Shown: positions 7,759 through 13,394 of the stretch, piece after piece
Layout of the letters: each line of letters starts with the position of its first letter
Numbering within the stretch: position 1 is the stretch's first letter
NCBI GenBank assembly: GCA_003132865.1
Contig: PKYZ01000178.1
Coordinates: forward strand, 1 to 14,362
Length of the DNA stretch: 14,362 bases
From: Bryobacterales bacterium
GTDB lineage: Bacteria; Acidobacteriota; Terriglobia; Bryobacterales; Bryobacteraceae
Direction: 5' to 3'
Position numbers and translations under genes: made by a program
The notes under the pieces: model-generated
The model's input: only the letters and a program-made list of their open reading frames with translations
Told to the model about the DNA's origin: nothing
Database searches by the model: none

Positions 7759-8796
7759 AAGCTGGCCAACGGCGATATGACCGCGGCCATGGACAAGGCC
7801 TCCAGCGACGACCAGATCCACGAGTGGCTCATGCTATTGAAGAACAACATCAACGGCTTGGCGGACGATGTCAACACGCTGGCCCAGGCATCCGCCAACG
7901 GGAAGCTGGGCGTCCGCGCCGAAGCTGCCAGGCATCGCGGGGAATACCGCAAGATCGTGGAGGGTTTCAACAAAACGCTCGACATCGTGGTCGACCCCCT
8001 GAAGATCGCCGCCAGCCAGGCCTCCTCGCTGGCATCCTCCGCCGAGGAACTCACGGCCGTCAGCAATCAGATGGCTTCCAACGCCGAAGAAACTGCTACG
8101 CAGGCCAATGTGGTCTCCGCGGCCAGCGAAGAGGTGTCCAAGAACGTGGGTGTAGTCGCCGCCGGCAGCGAACAGATGCAGGCCTCTATCCGCGAGATCT
8201 CCAAGAGCGCCAACGAGTCGGCCAAGGTAGCTAAGGCCGCCGTGGGCGTGGCGGAAACCACCAACAACACCATCGCCAAGCTGGGCGAATCCAGCGTGGA
8301 AATCGGTAAGGTCATCAAAGTCATCACCTCCATCGCGCAACAGACCAACCTGCTGGCGCTGAATGCCACTATTGAAGCCGCGCGCGCCGGCGAGGCCGGC
8401 AAGGGCTTCGCCGTGGTGGCCAACGAAGTCAAAGAACTCGCCAAGGAGACGGCCAAAGCCACCGAAGAGATCGGCCAGAAAATCGACGCCATCCAAACCG
8501 ACACCAAGGGCGCCGTGCAGGCCATCGGCGAGATCAGCGCCATCATCAACCAGATCAACGACATTTCCAACAACATAGCCTCCGCCGTGGAAGAGCAGAC
8601 GGTCACTACCAACGAGATCGCCCGTAACGTGGCCGAGGCGGCCAAAGGCACCGGAGAAATCGCCAAGAATATCGGCGGGGTCGCCTTAGCCGCGCAAAAC
8701 ACCACCCGCGGCGCTACTGACATGCAGAAAGCGGCCCAGTCGCTTAGCGGGATGGCCGCTCAGCTCCAAGGCCTGGTCGCCAAATTCACCTTCTAA
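7111..8796 (+). CDS. poly-HAMP chemoreceptor, C-terminal part with MCP signalling domain
   Basis: From 7111 the +1 frame continues the same protein ([18 protein letters not shown]) through HAMP units anchored at corrected residues 501 and 592, a diverged pair around 679 and 722, and then the cytoplasmic MCP coiled-coil hairpin (about residues 765-1027). The hairpin tip is canonical: [20 protein letters not shown] followed by [15 protein letters not shown] (about 872-910), the CheA/CheW-contact region. Gln/Glu-rich flanks offer CheR/CheB sites. The end ([10 protein letters not shown]) carries no NWETF-type CheR tether. The domain mediates kinase control in chemotaxis-type pathways. A real start in this frame is not convincing (GTG at 7198 lacks an SD), which supports one interrupted gene. 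The whole receptor is cytoplasmic. Confidence 0.88.
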   Translation, partial: PPKITDTYQGDFNEVKNNLNVCIDAIGRLVTDGVALTKSMLEGKLASRADTTHHQGDFKKVLEGFNLTLDNVIKPLNMSAEYMDRISKGDIPPKITDTYQGDFNEVKNNLNVCIEAIGRLVADGVALTQSMLEGKLAARADAAQHHGDFKKILEGFNLTLDAILHPIGEGNRVLTLIRGGNLRERVEIACKGDHEKMKNAINGVQTWLTDLIAYLTKLANGDMTAAMDKASSDDQIHEWLMLLKNNINGLADDVNTLAQASANGKLGVRAEAARHRGEYRKIVEGFNKTLDIVVDPLKIAASQASSLASSAEELTAVSNQMASNAEETATQANVVSAASEEVSKNVGVVAAGSEQMQASIREISKSANESAKVAKAAVGVAETTNNTIAKLGESSVEIGKVIKVITSIAQQTNLLALNATIEAARAGEAGKGFAVVANEVKELAKETAKATEEIGQKIDAIQTDTKGAVQAIGEISAIINQINDISNNIASAVEEQTVTTNEIARNVAEAAKGTGEIAKNIGGVALAAQNTTRGATDMQKAAQSLSGMAAQLQGLVAKFTF

Positions 8797-8799
8797 GTT

Positions 8800-8840
8800 G
8801 TGGGGCGGACCTCCAGGTCTGCGGGTCCTCCAGGACCCGC
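8800..8840. repeat. paired-hairpin intergenic repeat, copy 2
   Basis: After GTGGGGC, hairpin A is GGACC (8807-8811), loop TCCA, GGTCT (8816-8820, one G-T pair), extendable by two pairs. Hairpin B is the perfect GCGGGTCC (8821-8828), loop TCCA, GGACCCGC (8833-8840). It starts 4 nt after the receptor stop. It could damp read-through or stabilise the mRNA end, but no T-run follows. Confidence 0.7.
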
Positions 8841-8875
8841 TCCTCCCAATGTCGGTAGGGATGCAGACACGGCAC

Positions 8876-8962
8876 GTTGAGAACGGGCCACACTAGGTCA
8901 GACCTGGAGCCATGAGGTAAGGTAGGGTAACAAGAACTAAGTTGAGAACCGGGTTGCATTAG
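8876..8962 (+). repeat. pair of imperfect direct repeats before the DUF669-like gene
   Basis: GTTGAGAACGGG...CACTAG (8876-8896) and GTTGAGAACCGGG...CATTAG (8941-8962) are similar copies 65 nt apart. Between them is AGGTC-A-GACCT (8895-8905), a perfect 5-1-5 palindrome. They could be regulator sites or the scar of an insertion. Confidence 0.4.
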
Positions 8963-8989
8963 CCACTACATGGATGAACGGTTCTTCTT

Positions 8990-9427
8990 ATGGATTCCAA
9001 CACAACATCCACCCATCTGTCCAAGTTCGACGAATTGTACAGTGCGGCGACGGTGGCCGGAGGCACACCGTCTAACAGCGATATACCCGATGGAGAGTGC
9101 GCGGCAATCGTCGAGGACGTAACCTTGACGAACAGCCCAACATCGACGCCAACGATTGTTTGGACCTTCCGCATTCGCGGCGAAAGCCATTCCGACCGGT
9201 TGCTGCGCAAGGTCCGGCCCATTTCGGAGCGCACCATTGCCTGGATAAAAGAGGACTTGATTAAGTGCGACCTAAAGCTAGATGTGTTTTCAGATCTGTC
9301 GAACCGGATTGAGGAGTTGCGCGGCGCATGTGTTCCGGTCCTGAAGCGTGGCGATAATGATTTCGGCGTCCACATCCAATGGCCCAAAAAGACACAGTCT
9401 CAGGCCGGCGAAGAGATCCCCTTCTGA
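8990..9427 (+). CDS. DUF669-like phage-type protein with SSB-like C-terminal tip
   Basis: The 145-aa product has, after a flexible 30-residue head, a pattern I associate with phage DUF669 proteins: IPDGECAAIVEDVTLT, then TIVWTFRIRGESHSDRLLRK, then ISERTIAWIKEDLIKCDLKL and FSDLSNRIEELRG. In phages these genes sit in recombination or replication modules, and single-stranded DNA binding has been suggested. The last residues, GEEIPF, resemble the acidic Ile-Pro-Phe tip through which SSB proteins recruit partners. No phage gene flanks it; it lies alone between the receptor and cheY, inside looser, less GC-rich DNA, suggesting transfer. ATG 8990 has only a weak SD. Family assignment is from memory of the motif and moderately secure. 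Confidence 0.6.
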   Translation: MDSNTTSTHLSKFDELYSAATVAGGTPSNSDIPDGECAAIVEDVTLTNSPTSTPTIVWTFRIRGESHSDRLLRKVRPISERTIAWIKEDLIKCDLKLDVFSDLSNRIEELRGACVPVLKRGDNDFGVHIQWPKKTQSQAGEEIPF

Positions 9428-9729
9428 TTCTGACAGCTCGCCGTCAGCTAGTGCTAGCCGCGACGGCTGGAGTTCGAAATGTGTCCGGGATGGGGAGCCA
9501 ACTGGTTTCAACGGCTTCCCATCGTCACTCTGCAAGACCCCGTCCGACCCTCTGTAAGGTGGGAACCTGCCAAGTACCCCCTTCCACTTGCTGCGTCAGT
9601 AGCGGCCCCACGATCTTGCTACGCATGATGAAGTGCATTCTCGCCGGCGGTGCCTGCCGAAAAGCACAGTCTGCTCCCCGAACCTAAAGCCAAGCCCACA
9701 CTCGTCCGATATACCAAAAGAGGCTTCCT
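9428..9729. other. 302-nt non-coding stretch before cheY
   Basis: No frame on either strand shows protein-like composition; the longest open frame (from 9379) overlaps the DUF669-like gene and is low-quality. No tRNA-like or riboswitch-like fold was recognised. The only clear signal is the SD of cheY at the right end. The cheY-cheX promoter probably lies here, but I cannot point to convincing -35/-10 boxes. Confidence 0.5.
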
Positions 9730-9732
9730 ATG
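9716..9732 (+). promoter_or_regulatory. Shine-Dalgarno of cheY
   Basis: AAAAGAGG at 9716-9723 is 6 nt upstream of ATG 9730 and supports that start. Confidence 0.6.
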
Positions 9733-10095
9733 TCCCAGGCCATGGTCGTTGACGACTCGCGTGCGGTGCGCATGATTCTGTCCAGAAACCTTTCGGAAAT
9801 GGGTTACGACGTCTGCGCCGCCGGCGATGGCGCCGAAGCGCTCGCCCTTCTACGCGAAGATTTCTCGCTGGTTCTCGTGGATTGGAACATGCCGCGCATG
9901 AACGGACTTGAGTTTCTCCAGAGGCTGCGCGCCGATCCGCGCTACGCGTCCATGAAGGTGATGATGGTCACCACCGAGACAGAGGTGGATCAGATGGTGA
10001 AGGCGCTGGCCGCGGGAGCTGATGAATACGTGATGAAGCCGTTCACCAAGGAGATCCTGTCGGACAAGCTGCGGATGCTGGGCTTGCTTCAGTAG
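9730..10095 (+). CDS. cheY: CheY-like single-domain response regulator
   Basis: The 121-aa receiver domain has all conserved positions: acidic pair Asp8-Asp9, phospho-acceptor Asp51 (VLVDWNMP), Thr81/Thr82 (MMVTTET), Tyr100 and Lys103-Pro104 (YVMKPF). There is no output domain, so it acts by binding a partner (motor switch or other effector) when phosphorylated by CheA. It heads the run cheY-cheB-cheR-cheX on the plus strand. Its end is partly duplicated just downstream (see the repeat at 10075). Very confident as a CheY-family receiver; which of several CheYs it corresponds to cannot be told. Confidence 0.95.
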   Translation: MSQAMVVDDSRAVRMILSRNLSEMGYDVCAAGDGAEALALLREDFSLVLVDWNMPRMNGLEFLQRLRADPRYASMKVMMVTTETEVDQMVKALAAGADEYVMKPFTKEILSDKLRMLGLLQ

Positions 10096-10116
10096 ATGCC
10101 GGGCTTGATTCAATAG
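10075..10116 (+). repeat. 21-nt tandem duplication of the cheY end, creating a six-residue mini-ORF
   Basis: 10075-10095 (ATG...CAGTAG, the cheY C-terminus MLGLLQ) is followed at once by 10096-10116, identical at 18 of 21 positions. The copy starts ATG and ends TAG and would encode MPGLIQ. Its TAG is part of the cheB Shine-Dalgarno AGAGG (10115-10119). Confidence 0.8.
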
Positions 10117-10123
10117 AGGTCCA

Positions 10124-11227
10124 ATGAACACAAGCATTTTCAGGAAAGCGATCCCGCCGGGCGCCCGCGTTCGCGTGCTGGTGGTGGATGATTCGGTGGT
10201 CATCCGCCGCCTGGTTACCCACGCGCTGTCGGAAGATCCCGCCCTGGAAGTGGTCGGGGCTGCTTCGAACGGTGTCATCGCGCTGGAGCGCATCGCCCAG
10301 TTGAACCCCGATGTCATCACCCTGGACATCGAAATGCCCGAGATGGATGGTCTGGCTGTCCTGCGCCGGATCAGGAACCAGGAGGTCCGGCCGCGCGTGG
10401 TCATGTTCAGCACCCTCACGGACCGCGGCGCCGCGTTGACCCTGGAATCTCTGGCGCTGGGCGCCGACGATTATGTTACCAAGGCGGCCAACGTCGGATC
10501 GCTCGACCGCTCGATGGCCAGCTTGCGTCAGGAACTGATCCCAAAGATCAGGCAGTTCTTCCTGTTGCCGGGCGCGGCTCCCATAGCCAAGCCGCCCGCC
10601 CCGGCGCCGAAGCTGCCCGGCGTCACGCCCGCTCCGTTTCGCAGGGCCGCGCAGCCGAGGGTGTTGGCGATCGGTGTTTCCACTGGCGGACCCACTGCGC
10701 TCGCGGCGATCATTCCGCAGTTTCCGGCGGACTTTCCGCTGCCCATCCTGATCGTGCAGCATATGCCGCCCTTATTTACGCGGTTCCTGGCCGACCGTCT
10801 CCAGAGTGGCACGAAATTGAGAGTCGAGGAGGCCGCCGATGGCGCCCCCGTGGCGGCCGGAACGGTCTTGATCGCCCCCGGGGATTACCACATGCGCGTG
10901 CGAAACCATGGCGCAGAAACCGTCGTCCGGCTGGATCAATCGCCGCCTGAGAATTCCTGCCGTCCCTCGGTTGACGTGTTGTTTCGCTCGGTCGGAGAGC
11001 TTTACGGCGGCGCGGTCATCTCGGCCGTCCTCACCGGCATGGGCCAGGATGGCCTGCGCGGCGCGGAGGTCCTGAAAGCCAACGGAGCATACGTCATCGC
11101 CCAGGATGAAGCCACCAGCGTGGTATGGGGCATGCCCGGCGCAGTGGCCGGGGCCGGCGTGGCGAACTGCGTGCTCCCTTTAAATTCAGTGGTGCCGGAG
11201 ATCCTCAGGCACGTAAGTAAAGGATGA
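10124..11227 (+). CDS. cheB: chemotaxis protein-glutamate methylesterase/deamidase CheB
   Basis: The 367-aa product is a full CheB. The receiver domain (about 16-135) has Asp22-Asp23, phospho-acceptor Asp68 (VITLDIEMPEMDG) and Lys120. A Pro/Ala-rich linker (150-175) leads to the methylesterase domain (about 178-365) with catalytic Ser186 (GVSTGGP), His213 (QHMPP) and Asp309 (GMGQDG). It removes methyl groups from receptor glutamates and deamidates glutamines once phosphorylated, giving adaptation. The gene starts 28 nt after cheY with SD AGAGG. It is followed 4 nt later by cheR, so all are likely one transcript. Confidence 0.97.
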   Translation: MNTSIFRKAIPPGARVRVLVVDDSVVIRRLVTHALSEDPALEVVGAASNGVIALERIAQLNPDVITLDIEMPEMDGLAVLRRIRNQEVRPRVVMFSTLTDRGAALTLESLALGADDYVTKAANVGSLDRSMASLRQELIPKIRQFFLLPGAAPIAKPPAPAPKLPGVTPAPFRRAAQPRVLAIGVSTGGPTALAAIIPQFPADFPLPILIVQHMPPLFTRFLADRLQSGTKLRVEEAADGAPVAAGTVLIAPGDYHMRVRNHGAETVVRLDQSPPENSCRPSVDVLFRSVGELYGGAVISAVLTGMGQDGLRGAEVLKANGAYVIAQDEATSVVWGMPGAVAGAGVANCVLPLNSVVPEILRHVSKG

Positions 11228-11231
11228 TCTG

Positions 11232-12056
11232 ATGCCGGCAGCCGACTTACATCCCGAGAGCTACCGCTTCTTGCAGGACTATGTGTATCGCGAGTCCGGC
11301 ATCGTGCTGGAAGGAGATAAGCGGTACTTGCTGGAAGCCCGCCTCGTGCCCATCGTGCATCAGATGCGCCTGGAATCCTTGAACGACCTTTGTGCCATGC
11401 TCGGCAGTGGGGCCAATAATACGGTCCTGAAGCGGCAGGTGGTTGAGGCGATGACCACCAATGAAACGTTCTTTTTCCGCGACCCCGCGCAGTACGACGC
11501 GCTGCGGTCGGTCGTCATCCCGAGCCTGATCGCGCAGCGCCAGGACGCCCGGAAGATGACCTTCTGGTCGGCCGCGTCGTCCTCCGGCCAGGAAGCCTAC
11601 AGCCTAGCCATGATGTTGCTCGAGATGGGGCTGGGCAGTTGGAGACTCAGAATTCAAGGCACCGATCTATCCAGCCAGATGGCCGATCGCGCCAGCGCCG
11701 GCAAATACATGCAGATCGAAGTCAACCGCGGCTTGCCGGTCGGCTATCTCGTAAAATACTTCACGCGCGTTGGCCTGGAATGGCAATTGAAGGACGAAGT
11801 GCGGCGCATGGTCGATTTCACCACTTTCGATCTGCGGCAGAGCATGTCCGCGCGCGGGCCCTTCGACGTGGTCTTCTGCCGCAATGTCTTGATCTACTTC
11901 GATGTGGAATCCAAGCGCCGGATTTTGGACGAGCTTCACGGAACCCTGTTCCGGGGAGGTTACCTGTTGCTCGGCGGCAGCGAAACCACCCTGAATTTAA
12001 CCAACCGCTACGAACGTAGAATAATCGGTCAAACGGTGCTCTACCAAGCTCCCTGA
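11232..12056 (+). CDS. cheR: chemotaxis protein methyltransferase CheR (full length)
   Basis: The 274-aa product has the usual CheR plan. The helical N-terminal domain (about 8-70) is followed by TTNETFFFRD (75-84) and the SAM-binding loop WSAASSSGQEAYSLAM (112-127). In this loop the usual Cys of 'A-x-C-S-x-G' is replaced by Ser. Next come IQGTDLS (141-147) and CRNVLIYFD (216-224). It methylates receptor glutamates with S-adenosylmethionine, opposing CheB. AAAGGA overlapping the cheB end serves as SD. No C-terminal TPR is present. It is the second methyltransferase gene in the cluster and the one with the complete domain set. Confidence 0.96.
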   Translation: MPAADLHPESYRFLQDYVYRESGIVLEGDKRYLLEARLVPIVHQMRLESLNDLCAMLGSGANNTVLKRQVVEAMTTNETFFFRDPAQYDALRSVVIPSLIAQRQDARKMTFWSAASSSGQEAYSLAMMLLEMGLGSWRLRIQGTDLSSQMADRASAGKYMQIEVNRGLPVGYLVKYFTRVGLEWQLKDEVRRMVDFTTFDLRQSMSARGPFDVVFCRNVLIYFDVESKRRILDELHGTLFRGGYLLLGGSETTLNLTNRYERRIIGQTVLYQAP

Positions 12057-12073
12057 AAGGATAAAAGGACAAC

Positions 12074-12547
12074 ATGCCGGCTGCCTTTTCTTTGGACGTT
12101 TATCGGGACGACATGGCGCGCGTCGTCCAATCGGTCTTCCAGACGATGATGAATCTGGAGGTAGCCCCCTCCGATGCGCCCTGGACACCCTCACCGGACA
12201 CGATTACCGCCGCCGTTCTTTACGTCGGAGAATGGCGGGGAGCCACGCTGGTCGAGTGCGCCGCGCAGCAGGCCTGCCAATTTGCGGTCCAGTTTATGGG
12301 GATCGAGATGCCCGCCGCGATCGATGACGACGTCCGCGACGTGATGGGTGAACTGGCCAACATGGTGGCGGGCAATCTGAAGTCGCTGCTACCGCGGGGA
12401 GTCGATCTGTCGATTCCTTCGGTGGTGGAGGGCCGCGACTACAGCCTGCACGTATGCGGCGGGGTCAACGCAACGGAGCGTATGACCTTCTCGAGCGCCA
12501 CCGGCAATTTCCGCGTCACTCTGATCGAAGCGTTGCCGCCCGCTTGA
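12074..12547 (+). CDS. cheX: CheX-type CheY-P phosphatase
   Basis: The 157-aa product resembles CheX of the CheC/CheX/FliY family, which dephosphorylates CheY-P. The single signature helix D-V-M-GELANMVAGNLKSLLP holds the catalytic pair Glu93 and Asn96 (E-x-x-N). The presence of only one such helix fits CheX and argues against two-site CheC. Gene spacing to cheR is 17 nt with a good SD (AAAAGGA, 12063-12069). CheX proteins normally form dimers. As the last gene of the run it would set signal lifetime. Its stop is 34 nt before the VOC gene start. Confidence 0.88.
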   Translation: MPAAFSLDVYRDDMARVVQSVFQTMMNLEVAPSDAPWTPSPDTITAAVLYVGEWRGATLVECAAQQACQFAVQFMGIEMPAAIDDDVRDVMGELANMVAGNLKSLLPRGVDLSIPSVVEGRDYSLHVCGGVNATERMTFSSATGNFRVTLIEALPPA

Positions 12548-12569
12548 GCGCAAGCCTCCCGGCCCGTTG

Positions 12570-12584
12570 TATACTCTCCTCATG
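12570..12584 (+). promoter_or_regulatory. -10 box placed for a leaderless ATG start (VOC gene)
   Basis: TATACT at 12570-12575 predicts +1 at 12582, the A of ATG. No Shine-Dalgarno lies upstream (the stretch CTCTCCTC is pyrimidine-only). A -35-like TTGAGC (12544-12549) has a long 20-nt spacer. This points to a separate, leaderless transcript for the VOC gene. Confidence 0.45.
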
Positions 12585-13361
12585 CCCAACATTGAGAAGT
12601 ATCCCGCGGGCGCGTTCGTCTGGGTCGAACTCGGAACCACGGATCAAGCCGCCGCCAAGAATTTCTATGCATCGCTCTTTGGGTGGAACGCCAACGACAT
12701 GCCCATGGGGCCCGGCGATTACTACACCATCTTCCGGCTGGAGGGGCGCGATACCGCCGCGGCCTACACCCTGAACCCCGAGCGCCAGCCCGGCGTGCCG
12801 CCGCACTGGATGCTTTACATTTCCGTGTCGAGCGCGGACGACGCGGCGGCCCGCGCCGCGCAAGTCGGAGGGAAAGTGCTCGCGCCGCCTTTTGACGTCT
12901 TCGATGCGGGGCGCATGGCCGTCGTCCAGGACCCCACCGGCGCGACGTTCTCGCTGTGGCAGCCGAAGGCCAATCAAGGTGTGGGTATCGCCGGCGTGGA
13001 CGGCACGCTGTGCTGGGCGGACCTGATGACCACCGATGTCGCCCGCGCCCGCCAATTCTACGCGGATCTGTTTGGCTGGGAGATCGCGCCCGGCCAAAAC
13101 GATCCGTCCGGATACCTGCACATCAAGAACGGCGAAGCGTTCATTGGAGGCATACCGCCCGTAGGCCCGCAACCCGGCGTCCCGCCGCACTGGCTGCTCT
13201 ATTTTCTGGCATCCGATTGCGATGGCGCGGCAGCCAAGGCCAAATCCTTCGGGGCTAATATCTACTATGGGCCAACCACCATGGAAGGCGTGGGCCGCTG
13301 GGCCGTAGTCGCCGACCCGCAGGGCGCGGTGTTCGCCATCTTTCAGCCGCTCCCGCATTGA
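12582..13361 (+). CDS. two-domain VOC (glyoxalase/bleomycin-resistance-like) protein
   Basis: The 259-aa product consists of two VOC domains (about 8-128 and 135-257). Each begins with a 'FVWVEL/LCWADL...TTD.A.A..FY..LFGW' block and closes with 'W-AVV-DPQGA-F-IFQP'. The motif PGVPPHW recurs in both (near residues 65-71 and 199-205). VOC proteins use paired beta-alpha-beta-beta-beta units to hold a metal and act as lyases, dioxygenases, epimerases or binding proteins. The exact reaction is not readable, but the LFGW two-domain subgroup is common in soil bacteria and in hydroxylase-like annotations. Start ATG 12582 is chosen over TTG 12567 because of the promoter box. No link to the che genes is evident. 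Confidence 0.9.
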   Translation: MPNIEKYPAGAFVWVELGTTDQAAAKNFYASLFGWNANDMPMGPGDYYTIFRLEGRDTAAAYTLNPERQPGVPPHWMLYISVSSADDAAARAAQVGGKVLAPPFDVFDAGRMAVVQDPTGATFSLWQPKANQGVGIAGVDGTLCWADLMTTDVARARQFYADLFGWEIAPGQNDPSGYLHIKNGEAFIGGIPPVGPQPGVPPHWLLYFLASDCDGAAAKAKSFGANIYYGPTTMEGVGRWAVVADPQGAVFAIFQPLPH

Positions 13362-13364
13362 GGT

Positions 13365-13389
13365 GTGGGACAGGCCTCCCGGCCTGTCC
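13365..13389. repeat. single-hairpin version of the intergenic repeat (copy 3)
   Basis: After GTG (13365-13367) comes GGACAGGCC (13368-13376), loop TCCC, GGCCTGTCC (13381-13389), a perfect 9-bp stem. It sits between the convergent stops of the VOC gene (13361) and the TonB-dependent protein (13395). The position suits bidirectional transcription termination or mRNA end protection, though no T-run follows. Confidence 0.7.
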
Positions 13390-13394
13390 GGTTC

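Noticed and set aside
6102..8723. Long open frames on the minus strand across the receptor gene
   Set aside because: They are antisense shadows of repetitive GC-rich coding sequence. The plus strand shows HAMP and MCP motifs, the minus strand none.
7198..8796. Separate second chemoreceptor gene starting at GTG 7198
   Set aside because: No Shine-Dalgarno, and the start lies inside a repeat unit. Continuous homology across the one-base insertion indicates one broken gene.
8800..8840. Classical Rho-independent terminator after the receptor gene
   Set aside because: The stems are strong but no T-run follows, and the same element occurs elsewhere as a repeat.
9379..9687. 102-residue plus-strand open frame before cheY
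   Set aside because: It overlaps the DUF669-like gene out of frame and has no protein-like pattern or ribosome site.
12516..13358. 280-residue open frame on the minus strand opposite the VOC gene
   Set aside because: It is His/Arg/Gly-rich with no family signal, while the plus strand has two clear VOC domains.
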